A DNA stretch of 37,821 nucleotides from an uncultured Roseburia sp. (lineage in GTDB: Bacteria; Bacillota; Clostridia; Lachnospirales; Lachnospiraceae), in the NCBI GenBank assembly GCA_947642555.1, contig CANRSX010000042.1:1-37821 (forward strand), written 5' to 3'. Made by a program: the position numbers and the translations under genes. Of the stretch, positions 13,810 through 22,580 are shown piece after piece. How positions within the stretch are numbered: the stretch's first letter is position 1; every line of letters begins with the position of its first letter. Under the pieces are notes generated by a model. That model was not told where the DNA came from, searched no databases, and saw only the letters and a program-made list of their open reading frames with translations.

Positions 13810-14221
13810 CATTTGCGGCGATCTGCCGGAAATAGTTCCGCAGAATCTTACGGTCCTCATCGGAAAAGCCGGTAAAAAGCAGGCTGAAAAACTGATCCTG
13901 TGCGGCCCGCCCGTCTGCAATGACAGGATCCGCAGCCGGACAGAGCGACAGATGAATGGTCTTACGATTGTCCGGAGTGTGGGACCTGGACAGAAATCCA
14001 CGCTCTGCAAGGGATTTTACGGATGCAGAGACATGTGATTTTGTAAGGAGCCGTCGCTCTACAATATCGGTGGCAGTATCAAACTGCGGGTTGTTTGCCA
14101 AAAACAGCATGATATCAAGCTCCATCCGGGTGAGGCCGTATTTTGTGCAGACATCGCCGGTAAATTTATGATACTGATCCATAATGAGGTGTTGTGTGTC
14201 CCAGTAATCTTCCGGCAGCAT
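13775..14221 (-). CDS. MarR-family transcriptional regulator
   Basis: The 148-residue protein has the MarR fold: helical N-terminus (DYWDTQHLIMDQYHKF), winged helix-turn-helix (about residues 35-95; LTRMELDIMLFLANNP, then TKSHVSASVKSLAERGFLSRS) and the wing DNRKTIHLSL, followed by C-terminal dimerisation helices. The ATG at 14221 is chosen because AAAGGAG lies 6-7 bp before it. An exact GTTCT-N4-AGAAC palindrome sits in its own promoter region, indicating autoregulation. Its other targets are unknown; the divergent tRNA-Pro and sugar ABC transporter genes are the neighbours. It overlaps the end of the DUF3793 gene by 35 bp. Confidence 0.9.
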   Translation of the reverse strand: MLPEDYWDTQHLIMDQYHKFTGDVCTKYGLTRMELDIMLFLANNPQFDTATDIVERRLLTKSHVSASVKSLAERGFLSRSHTPDNRKTIHLSLCPAADPVIADGRAAQDQFFSLLFTGFSDEDRKILRNYFRQIAANVRPCAFPSDEA

Positions 14222-14243
14222 AGGCATCTCCTTTCGGAAAATC

Positions 14244-14287
14244 GTTCTTTTTAGAACTATTTTAAAAAGAAATTGAAAAAAAGTCAA
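14244..14287 (-). promoter_or_regulatory. MarR-gene promoter and palindromic operator
   Basis: On the minus strand TTGACT (complement of 14282-14287) and TAAAAT (complement of 14259-14264) have a 17-bp spacer. The perfect palindrome GTTCT-N4-AGAAC at 14244-14257 lies just after the -10 box, at the predicted transcription start, as expected for self-repression. Confidence 0.65.
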
Positions 14288-14295
14288 GAAAGGAC

Positions 14296-14324
14296 TTCAA
14301 AAAAGGAAAATAATGTGTTAAAAT
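14296..14324 (+). promoter_or_regulatory. Candidate promoter for tRNA-Pro and the ABC operon
   Basis: TTCAAA at 14296-14301 and TAAAAT at 14319-14324 with a 17-bp spacer, about 54 bp before the tRNA. The -35 box is weak. Confidence 0.4.
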
Positions 14325-14377
14325 AATTACCTGATGGCAGGTGATGTGCCGGTACAACTGAATAGGTGTTTTTATAT

Positions 14378-14451
14378 CGGAGTATGGCGTAGTTTGGTAG
14401 CGCGCACGGCTGGGGGCCGTGAGGTCGCAGGTTCAAATCCTGTTACTCCGA
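14378..14451 (+). tRNA. tRNA-Pro (anticodon GGG)
   Basis: A 74-nt cloverleaf without encoded CCA: acceptor stem CGGAGTA/TACTCCG, D arm GCGTAGTTTGGTAGCGC, anticodon stem CACGG/CCGTG with loop CTGGGGG (anticodon GGG, reading CCC and CCU), and T arm CAGG-TTCAAAT-CCTG. Discriminator A. An eight-T run follows immediately, and the ABC transporter ATPase starts 38 bp later, so the tRNA may be co-transcribed with it. Confidence 0.96.
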
Positions 14452-14489
14452 TTTTTTTTATGCTTACAGAGAAAGGGGGAAGCACTGTC

Positions 14490-15602
<1,113 letters not shown>

Positions 15603-15603
15603 G

Positions 15604-16524
15604 ATGGAGAAAAAACGATTCGAACCCGGCAGGTTAAAGGGCTGGCTGTATCTTCTTCCGGCCATCCTGTTCCTCGGGGCATTTATGGTATATCCGCTGG
15701 TCGACGTGTTTGTCTATTCGTTTGAGGAGGGGTACAATTCCGCGTCACAGACATATCTCGGGGTCGGCTGGTACAATTACTCCTATGTTCTGCATGACCC
15801 GTATTTTTTGCAGGCGGTGAAAAACACGCTGATCCTGGTTGCGGTGACCGTTCCGCTTTCGACAGGGCTGGCGCTTCTGATCTCAGTGGGGCTCTCGTCC
15901 ATCGGACGGCTTAAGAACCTGTTTCAGACGATCTATTTTCTGCCCTATGTGACAAACACGCTTGCCGTGGGGCTTGTGTTTATGATTTTATTCAAAAAGA
16001 CGGCCTACTCGGATGGCCTGATCAATTTTCTGATCACCTCCTTCGGCGGGAATGCCGTTGATTTTATCGACGGGCCGTACTGGGCGAAAATGCTGGTGCT
16101 GTGTATTTATACCACGTGGGTGGTGCTGCCGTTTAAGATCCTGATCTTAACAAGCGCGCTCGCCTCGGTCAGTCAGGAGTACTACAACGCCGCGCGGGTG
16201 GACGGGACGTCGAAGCTGCGCATCTTCGGGCGGATTACGCTTCCGATGATCTCGCCGATGATTTTTTATCTTGTGATCACGGGATTTATCGGCGCCTTCA
16301 AGGCATACAGCGATGTGGTGGCGCTGTTTGGGACGAACCTGAATGCAGCGGAGATGAATACCATCGTGGGCTATGTCTACGACATGCTCTACGGGGACAG
16401 CGGCGGTTATCCGTCCTATGCCTCGGCAGCGGCAATTCTGCTGTTTGTGATTATTTTAACGATCACCTGTGTGAACCTGCTGGTCAGTAAAAAGAGTGTG
16501 CCGAATGAAGCGGGAGGGATGTAA
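15604..16524 (+). CDS. Carbohydrate ABC transporter permease (MalF/UgpA type)
   Basis: This is one of the two channel subunits of the importer. The 306-residue protein has six predicted transmembrane helices: GWLYLLPAILFLGAFMVYPLVDVFVY near the N-terminus, then segments at about residues 75-97, 108-132, 160-180, 205-228 and 272-295. The cytoplasmic coupling loop EYYNAARVDGTSKLRIFGRITLPMISP (about 196-222) carries the EAA-like motif that docks on the ATPase. It starts one base after the ATPase gene and ends one base before the second permease start, a tight operon. The likely substrate class is a sugar or oligosaccharide, judged from family only. Confidence 0.94.
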   Translation: MEKKRFEPGRLKGWLYLLPAILFLGAFMVYPLVDVFVYSFEEGYNSASQTYLGVGWYNYSYVLHDPYFLQAVKNTLILVAVTVPLSTGLALLISVGLSSIGRLKNLFQTIYFLPYVTNTLAVGLVFMILFKKTAYSDGLINFLITSFGGNAVDFIDGPYWAKMLVLCIYTTWVVLPFKILILTSALASVSQEYYNAARVDGTSKLRIFGRITLPMISPMIFYLVITGFIGAFKAYSDVVALFGTNLNAAEMNTIVGYVYDMLYGDSGGYPSYASAAAILLFVIILTITCVNLLVSKKSVPNEAGGM

Positions 16525-16525
16525 G

Positions 16526-17398
16526 ATGACCGGAATCGATTATGAGAAGCTGGAGAAATCGGCGCGGATCCGGCAGCGGGCGGTGCGCGTCGTCACCTAT
16601 GTGTTTCTGGCAGTGTGGGCTGTGATCGTGCTGTTCCCGTTTTACTGGATGCTCCTGACCTCCGTAAAAAGCTACGGGGCCTACAATTCCGAGTATGTGC
16701 CCCGGTTTTATACCTTATCGCCGACCCTTAAGAATTACGCGGACGCGTTTACTGCGGTACCGCTGGGGAGATACCTGATCAATACCGCGATTTTTGCGGT
16801 GGCGACCACGGCGCTGATGCTCGGGGTGATCGTGCTGGCGGCCTTCGCGCTGGCGCGGCTGGAATTCCGGGGAAAAAATCTCGTGTTTGTGATCTTCCTC
16901 TCCCTGATGATGATTCCGAACGAGCTGGTGATCATCACGAATTTTGTGACTGTCACCAACCTGGATCTGCGCAACACCTTTCTGGGACTGATTCTGCCGT
17001 CAGTCACCTCGGTCTTCTACATTTATCTGTTGAAGGAAAACTTTGAGCAGATCCCGGATAACCTCTATTATGCGGCGAAGGTGGACGGCACCTCGGATCT
17101 GAAGTACCTGTTTAAGGTGATGCTGCCCATCTCGAGGCCGACGCTGATTACGATTACGATCTTAAAGGTGATTGAGTGCTGGAATTCCTATGTATGGCCC
17201 AGGCTGATTACAGATGACGAGGCGTATTATCTTGTGTCGAACGGGATCCAGGAGATCCGGGAGAACGGGTTCGGGCGGGAAAATATTCCGGCAATGATGG
17301 CGGCGGTGGTCGTGATCTCGATCCCGCTCATCATACTGTTTCTGGTCTTCCGCAACAAGATCATGGAGGGCGTTTCAAGAGGGGGGACAAAAGGATGA
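16526..17398 (+). CDS. Carbohydrate ABC transporter permease (MalG/UgpE type)
   Basis: The second channel subunit, 290 residues, with six hydrophobic helices (about residues 22-44, 85-108, 120-140, 150-170, 195-215 and 255-275). The N-terminal motif FPFYWMLLTSVKSYGAYN is typical of MalG-type permeases, and the coupling loop LYYAAKVDGTSDLKYLFKVMLPISRPTL (about 183-210) includes the EAA-like motif. The ATG at 16526 is chosen because GGGAGGG lies 7 bp before it; in-frame upstream ATGs overlap the first permease and lack a signal. The last codons overlap the start of the substrate-binding protein gene by 4 bp. Confidence 0.94.
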   Translation: MTGIDYEKLEKSARIRQRAVRVVTYVFLAVWAVIVLFPFYWMLLTSVKSYGAYNSEYVPRFYTLSPTLKNYADAFTAVPLGRYLINTAIFAVATTALMLGVIVLAAFALARLEFRGKNLVFVIFLSLMMIPNELVIITNFVTVTNLDLRNTFLGLILPSVTSVFYIYLLKENFEQIPDNLYYAAKVDGTSDLKYLFKVMLPISRPTLITITILKVIECWNSYVWPRLITDDEAYYLVSNGIQEIRENGFGRENIPAMMAAVVVISIPLIILFLVFRNKIMEGVSRGGTKG

Positions 17399-19026
17399 TG
17401 CGGGCACGAAAAAAAGGCAAAAGGATCCTGTTTCTGTGCCTGTTCCTGTGTTTCTGCCTGCCTGCTGCAGCCGGGTGTCACGGACATAAGGGACTGGAAC
17501 CGTTTGTCGTACCGGAAGATTTCGACGAAAGTAAACAGTATGAGATTACTTTCTGGGCAAAAAACGACACGAATAAGACGCAGACCAGGATCTATGAACA
17601 GGCGATTGCCGACTTTGAGGAGCTGTATCCGAACATTACGGTGAACCTGCGGCTGTATACGGATTATGGGAGAATCTATAACGATGTGATCACCAATATC
17701 GCGACGAATACCACGCCGAATGTCTGCATCACATACCCGGATCACATCGCGACGTATCTGACCGGCGTGAATCTCGTCGTGCCGCTAGAGGGTCTGGCGG
17801 AGGATCCGCAGTATGGATTCGGGGGAAGCGGGCTGCGCTACGACGGGCCCGGCCCGGATGAAGTGATTCCGAAATTTATGGAGGAGGGAGCGTTTGGCGG
17901 ACATGATTATGCGCTGCCCTATATGCGTTCCACGGAAGCCTGCTATATCAATAAGACATACGTAGAAAAGCTTGGCTATACCCTGCCGGACGTGCTGACC
18001 TGGGATTTTGTCTGGGAGGTATCGGAGGCGGCGATGGCGCAGGATGCGGAGGGGAACTTTCTGGTAAACGGACAGAAGGTGATGATTCCTTTTATCTACA
18101 AGTCGACGGACAATATGATGATCCAGCTGCTGCGGCAGCGGGGGGCAGGGTATTCCACGGAGGACGGAGAGATCCTGATCTTTAACGATACCACGGAGGA
18201 GCTTTTGTATACCATCGCAGAGCACGCGAAGAGCGGCGCGTTTTCCACCTTTAAGATCTCAAGCTACCCGGCCAATTTTTTAAATGCCGGTCAGTGTATC
18301 TTTGCGGTGGATTCCACGGCTGGTGCGACCTGGATGGGGACCCACGCGCCGCTTTCCGATATCAGCGAGGAGAAGCTGGTGGAGTTTGAGACAGCGGTGC
18401 GGCCGGTGCCGCAGTTTGACACAGCGCATCCGCAGATGATCTCACAGGGGCCGTCGGTGTGTATTTTTAATAAGGAAGATCCGCAGGAGGTGCTGGCGTC
18501 CTGGCTGTTTGCGCAGTATCTGCTGACCGATGAGGTGCAGATTGCCTACGCGCAGACAGAAGGGTATGTACCGGTGACGACGGCGGCGCGGGAAAGCGCG
18601 GAATATCAGGATTATCTCTCGCGAAGCGGGGAGGACAACGAACTGTATTATGAGGTAAAGCTTACGGCGACAGAGCTTCTGCTAAACAGCACGGAGGACA
18701 CCTTTGTCACTCCGGTGTTTAACGGCTCGGCGTCGCTTCGGGACGCGGCAGGGCAGATGATTGAAAATACCGTGAAGTCGACCAGGCGGGGCGAGACCAT
18801 TGACGAGGGATACATGGAAGAGCTGTACCGCGATATCACAGCGCTCTACCGGCTCGACACGGGTGAAAAAAATGGTCTGTCCGCCTCCGAAAAGGCGGAT
18901 CTGGGGCCGATGCCGCTTATGTCGGTACTGCTTCTTGCCGGAATTGCCGTGGTATGGGCGCTGATGCTTCTCTATGTGGCAGTCGGGGCGGCGAGGAGAA
19001 GCTTCCGGCAAAAAAATAGAAAATAA
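17395..19026 (+). CDS. Sugar ABC transporter substrate-binding lipoprotein with C-terminal membrane segment
   Basis: This extracellular binding protein delivers the ligand to the permeases. The 543-residue protein has a lipoprotein signal peptide (basic RARKKGKR, hydrophobic core, lipobox AAGC with Cys28), then a family 1-type solute-binding fold: YEITFWAKNDTNKTQTRIYEQAIADFEELYPNI near residues 48-83, TTPNVCITYPDHIATYL, and later ISQGPSVCIFNKEDP and ASWLFAQYLLT. A second hydrophobic segment at about residues 506-531 followed by RRSFRQKNRK looks like a C-terminal transmembrane anchor. Binding proteins of this class normally have only the lipid anchor. Two adjacent ATG codons overlap the end of the permease gene (ATGATG), indicating translational coupling. 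Confidence 0.9.
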   Translation: MMRARKKGKRILFLCLFLCFCLPAAAGCHGHKGLEPFVVPEDFDESKQYEITFWAKNDTNKTQTRIYEQAIADFEELYPNITVNLRLYTDYGRIYNDVITNIATNTTPNVCITYPDHIATYLTGVNLVVPLEGLAEDPQYGFGGSGLRYDGPGPDEVIPKFMEEGAFGGHDYALPYMRSTEACYINKTYVEKLGYTLPDVLTWDFVWEVSEAAMAQDAEGNFLVNGQKVMIPFIYKSTDNMMIQLLRQRGAGYSTEDGEILIFNDTTEELLYTIAEHAKSGAFSTFKISSYPANFLNAGQCIFAVDSTAGATWMGTHAPLSDISEEKLVEFETAVRPVPQFDTAHPQMISQGPSVCIFNKEDPQEVLASWLFAQYLLTDEVQIAYAQTEGYVPVTTAARESAEYQDYLSRSGEDNELYYEVKLTATELLLNSTEDTFVTPVFNGSASLRDAAGQMIENTVKSTRRGETIDEGYMEELYRDITALYRLDTGEKNGLSASEKADLGPMPLMSVLLLAGIAVVWALMLLYVAVGAARRSFRQKNRK

Positions 19027-19038
19027 TGGGAATGGATA

Positions 19039-19066
19039 TTGATTTATTGAAAAAGTATTGTATAAT
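19039..19066 (+). promoter_or_regulatory. Promoter of the small lipoprotein gene
   Basis: TTGATT at 19039-19044 and TATAAT at 19061-19066 with a 16-bp spacer, about 100 bp before the start codon. Confidence 0.6.
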
Positions 19067-19165
19067 TTAGTTCGGTGTAAAATGAAAACAGGGCGGAAAT
19101 GATTCTGCTCACAGACATGCGTGTGAGGCCGGTCAGGCCTGACAGACGCAGAATGGGAGGATAAC

Positions 19166-19906
19166 ATGAAGAAATTAGCATTGTTACTGCTGGCAGGCGC
19201 GCTCGCAGTTCTCTGTGCCGGCTGCGGGAACGGATCCGGCGATGCGGACAAAAAGTCCGAGGGTGTGATGACTTATGAGGAGTATGTGGCCGCGGATCTC
19301 GAGAGCCAGGTCGTCGTCGAGACCTATGTCCAGGCAAAGCAGGCATGGTGGGAGGACAAGGCGACGCTCTATACGCAGGATAAGGACGGCGCGTATTTCA
19401 TCTACGACATGGCCTGCTCCGAGGAGGACTATGAGAAGCTGACCCAGGGAACCAAAATTAAGGTGACCGGCTATAAGGCGGAGTGGTCCGGCGAGGTGGA
19501 GATCATTGACGCGACCTTTGAGATCGAGGATGGAAAATACGTCGCTGAGGCGAAGGACGTGACATCACAGCTCGGTTCGGATGACCTGATCAAAAGCCAG
19601 AACCAGTTCGTGTCCTTTAAGGGGATGACGGTTGAGGCGGCGGGCCAGGATGACGCCGGCAACGATGTGGCATATCTGTATAAGTGGGATGGGTCCGGTC
19701 AGGACGGCGATGACCTGTACTTTAACGTCTCTAAGGACGGAAATACCTATACCTTTACGGTCGAATCCTATCTTTGCGACAAAGATACGGACGTCTATGT
19801 CGCGGTGAAGGCGCTGAACATCGGCGACACCATCGACATGGAAGGCTTCCTGTACTGGTATGAGGGCGTGAACCCGCACATCACATCAGTGAAGGCTGCG
19901 AAGTAG
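19166..19906 (+). CDS. Secreted lipoprotein with predicted OB-like beta domains
   Basis: The 246-residue protein has a lipoprotein signal peptide (MKKLALLLLAGALAVLCAGC, lipobox cysteine at 20). The mature part has two similar stretches rich in beta-strand character: about residues 38-135 (VVVETYVQAKQAWWEDKATLYTQDKDGAYFIYDM, LTQGTKIKVTGYKAEWSGE) and about 140-245 (NQFVSFKGMTVEA, then LNIGDTIDMEGFLYWYEGVNPHITSV). The G-x-I/K-V-x-G and GDTIDMEG patterns resemble OB-fold lipoproteins seen in Firmicutes, but I do not assign a function. GGGAGGATAAC precedes the start. It has its own promoter and terminator, so it is separate from the ABC operon. Confidence 0.8.
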   Translation: MKKLALLLLAGALAVLCAGCGNGSGDADKKSEGVMTYEEYVAADLESQVVVETYVQAKQAWWEDKATLYTQDKDGAYFIYDMACSEEDYEKLTQGTKIKVTGYKAEWSGEVEIIDATFEIEDGKYVAEAKDVTSQLGSDDLIKSQNQFVSFKGMTVEAAGQDDAGNDVAYLYKWDGSGQDGDDLYFNVSKDGNTYTFTVESYLCDKDTDVYVAVKALNIGDTIDMEGFLYWYEGVNPHITSVKAAK

Positions 19907-19945
19907 GAGAAATAGCAGACATATGTAAATACATAAAAAGAAAAC

Positions 19946-19984
19946 CCCCGGCTGTCAGGATCTGCTGATGGTCGGGGATTTTAC
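19946..19984 (+). terminator. Terminator after the small lipoprotein gene
   Basis: CCCCGGCTGTCA (19946-19957) pairs with TGATGGTCGGGG (19966-19977) including G-U pairs, followed by ATTTTA. Confidence 0.75.
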
Positions 19985-20107
19985 TGTCCGTTCTTTTGTA
20001 AAATCATTTTTTCGCTGTAAAAAATGTATTTAGATAACTTTTTTTCGTTGTAATATTTGGAATCATATGATATCTTATACGAAGAATATAGTATGGAGGT
20101 GCGGATA

Positions 20108-21406
20108 TTGTACCGGATTGCGATTGAAAAATTATATCAATGGAAAAAAAGCAGCCGTCGTAAGCCGCTGATTATGGAAGGGGCGCGGCAGGTCGGAAAG
20201 ACATGGCTTATGAAAGAGTTCGGCAGGCAGGCGTATGAAGATACGGTATATATTAACTTTGATTCCAATTCCAGAATGGCGGAGCTTTTTGCATCCGATC
20301 TGGATACAGACCGCCTGATCATGGGCCTGGAACTGTACGCAGGAAAGAAAATCCATCCTGACAATACATTGCTTATCTTTGATGAAGTACAGGAAGTTCC
20401 AAGGGCATTGACGTCTCTTAAATATTTTTATGAAAATGCTCCGCAGTATCATATTCTGTGTGCGGGTTCCCTGCCCGGAATCGCTCTGCATGAGGGTACG
20501 TCCTTTCCGGTGGGGAAAGTTGACTTTTTAAAATTGTATCCACTGTCTTTCAAAGAGTTTTTAATGGCAACCGGTAAAGAGCGTTTTGCCGGGCTGCTTG
20601 GCAGTCAGGATTATGATATGATTACGGGCTTTAAGCAGACATATATCGATGCATTAAAGCACTACTATTTTGTCGGCGGCATGCCGGAAGCGGTACAGAG
20701 CTTTGCCGAAAACAAAGATTTTAACGAGGTCCGTTCGATTCAGAAGAGAATTCTTACAGCCTACGAACAGGATTTTTCAAAGCACGCGCCGAATGAGGTT
20801 GTTCCGAAGATTCGTATGCTGTGGAATAGTATTCCTTCCCAGCTTGCCAGGGAAAACAAGAAGTTTATTTACGGTCTTGTGCGTGAGGGCGGACGTGCAA
20901 AAGAATATGAAACTGCGATTCTGTGGCTGACAGACTGCGGTCTGGTTCACAAGGTCAGCCGGGTTAATGCGGCAGGCATACCCTTAAAAGCGTACGAAGA
21001 TCTCAAAGCGTTTAAATTATTTCTGTCAGATGTCGGACTGCTCGGCTGTATGACCGGGCTTCGCCAGCGCACGTTGCTTGACGGTAACGACCTTTTCACG
21101 GAATTTAAAGGTGCGCTGACAGAGCAGTATGTCTGCCAGCAGCTGAAAACGATTGACGATCTGGGCATTTACTACTATACCAACGACAGAGGCTCCTGTG
21201 AGGTGGATTTTATCGTAGATACGGGGGAGCAGATCGTTCCTGTGGAAGTAAAAGCGGAAGTGAATTTAAAGGCGAAGAGCCTGAAAACCTATCAGGAAAA
21301 ATTTTCTCCCTCGATTTCTGTCCGGACATCTATGGCTGATTATAAAAAAGAAGAATGGCTTGTGAATCTTCCGCTGTATGCAATAGAGCAGATTATGGGG
21401 ATATAA
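20108..21406 (+). CDS. AAA ATPase with DUF4143 domain
   Basis: The 432-residue protein has an AAA-type domain with Walker A MEGARQVGKTWLM (about residues 24-36) and Walker B LLIFDEVQEVPRALTSLKYFYE, then sensor-like LCAGSLPG. The C-terminal half matches DUF4143, including YFVGGMPEAVQ, AYEDLKAFKLFLSDVGLLGCM, EQYVCQQL and the nuclease-like FIVDTGEQIVPVEVKAEVN. The family (COG1373) is common in anaerobes; its function is not settled. A TTG start at 20108 is chosen because GGAGGTG lies 6 bp before it; in-frame ATGs at 20057 and 20093 are alternatives but poorly placed. Composition is more AT-rich than the preceding region and the gene opens the accessory block. Confidence 0.88.
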   Translation: MYRIAIEKLYQWKKSSRRKPLIMEGARQVGKTWLMKEFGRQAYEDTVYINFDSNSRMAELFASDLDTDRLIMGLELYAGKKIHPDNTLLIFDEVQEVPRALTSLKYFYENAPQYHILCAGSLPGIALHEGTSFPVGKVDFLKLYPLSFKEFLMATGKERFAGLLGSQDYDMITGFKQTYIDALKHYYFVGGMPEAVQSFAENKDFNEVRSIQKRILTAYEQDFSKHAPNEVVPKIRMLWNSIPSQLARENKKFIYGLVREGGRAKEYETAILWLTDCGLVHKVSRVNAAGIPLKAYEDLKAFKLFLSDVGLLGCMTGLRQRTLLDGNDLFTEFKGALTEQYVCQQLKTIDDLGIYYYTNDRGSCEVDFIVDTGEQIVPVEVKAEVNLKAKSLKTYQEKFSPSISVRTSMADYKKEEWLVNLPLYAIEQIMGI

Positions 21407-21456
21407 GATTCGCGTCATCCTGGCGCGAACACGTTTCGGAATGGAGAAAATTGTCT

Positions 21457-22458
21457 ATGAATCAGCATATCAGTGACATCTTTGAACAGCAGGAACTGGA
21501 GGATAAAACAGAGCTGGAAGATCATTATATCAATGTGATCCGGAGGGAATTTAAGGACGCAGACGAAATCCTCTCCCAGCTCCATTCAAAAATGAGTCTG
21601 CAGCATACACAGACGCCTCTCATTCTGAAAAAAACGGTTGTCAGGATTGCAACTGAGTTTGGCATACGCAAGCATACAGCGGCTGTGATTCCGTATTACC
21701 ACAGCCATGATTTTTTTGAAATGATTTATGTGTATGAGGGAAAATGCAGACAATACATCAATGAGGATCAGGACGAGGTTATCTTACAAAAAGGCGAAGC
21801 CTGTTTTATCACCCCCGGCACAATCCATGCCATTTTATCAGGCGAACCGGAGGATATTATTCTGAAAATGATCCTGCCTGCGAACATGTTTCGGAAATTC
21901 TGGAATGATACATTTGAGAAAAAGGATGAGCTCATGCTCAAAATGGAACGGTCCGATGAATTCTGCCTTTTTCCCTTATCGCAAAACCAGAATGGTCTGA
22001 TCCGATGGCTCTTTACAAAATTATTAGAGGAATTCTATTCCGAAGACTGCTATCGGTATATATCAATAAAAAACTATTTATCACTGCTGTTTGTAACGCT
22101 CATGCGCAGCAACGTAAATTTCCTGGAAAACGGGCTGCTCTGTCAGGTCTCAAGGCAGATCAGCAGTCATCTGCAAAATGCACAGTTGAAAGACATCGCA
22201 AAAAATATGGGTTACAGTCCCAGGCATCTGGAACGACTTTTGCGGGAAAAAGCCGGGTGCACGTTCTCTGATGTCCTGCAAAAGCTTCGACTGGAGAAGG
22301 CGGCGGAGCTGCTTACAGAAACCAATGATACGATAGAGCGGATTGCGGAACTGACAGGCTATCAGACGGAAGCCGGATTCTATAAAGGATTTCGCTCTTT
22401 TTTTGGAACGACGCCAAACCAGTACCGGAAATCACATTCTGTTGTCAGATCAGGATAG
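21457..22458 (+). CDS. AraC-family transcriptional regulator with cupin domain
   Basis: The 333-residue protein has an N-terminal cupin-like ligand domain (about residues 75-155; YYHSHDFFEMIYVYEGKCRQYI, GEACFITPGTIHAIL) and a C-terminal AraC double helix-turn-helix (about 235-330; KDIAKNMGYSPRHLERLLREKAGCTFSDVLQKLRLEKAAELL and IERIAELTGYQTEAGFYKGFRSFFGTTPNQYR). GGAG lies about 10 bp before the ATG at 21457. A downstream inverted repeat (22498-22533) in front of the MATE gene suggests it controls that gene. Its ligand is unknown. Confidence 0.92.
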   Translation: MNQHISDIFEQQELEDKTELEDHYINVIRREFKDADEILSQLHSKMSLQHTQTPLILKKTVVRIATEFGIRKHTAAVIPYYHSHDFFEMIYVYEGKCRQYINEDQDEVILQKGEACFITPGTIHAILSGEPEDIILKMILPANMFRKFWNDTFEKKDELMLKMERSDEFCLFPLSQNQNGLIRWLFTKLLEEFYSEDCYRYISIKNYLSLLFVTLMRSNVNFLENGLLCQVSRQISSHLQNAQLKDIAKNMGYSPRHLERLLREKAGCTFSDVLQKLRLEKAAELLTETNDTIERIAELTGYQTEAGFYKGFRSFFGTTPNQYRKSHSVVRSG

Positions 22459-22497
22459 TTTTCTGTCCGCCGGGGAAATGAAATCTCTCCCATATTT

Positions 22498-22533
22498 CTG
22501 TTATCATGATCTCTGGATTCATGATGATAACAG
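22498..22533 (+). promoter_or_regulatory. Inverted repeat before the MATE exporter gene
   Basis: CTGTTATCATGAT (22498-22510) and ATGATGATAACAG (22521-22533) form a 13-bp imperfect inverted repeat with a 10-bp centre, about 48 bp before the MATE start codon and 40 bp after the AraC gene. It could be an operator or a leader hairpin. Confidence 0.5.
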
Positions 22534-22580
22534 GCTGGCTCGCGAAGTGCGGAAGTGTCAGTTACGGAGAGGGTGTGAAG

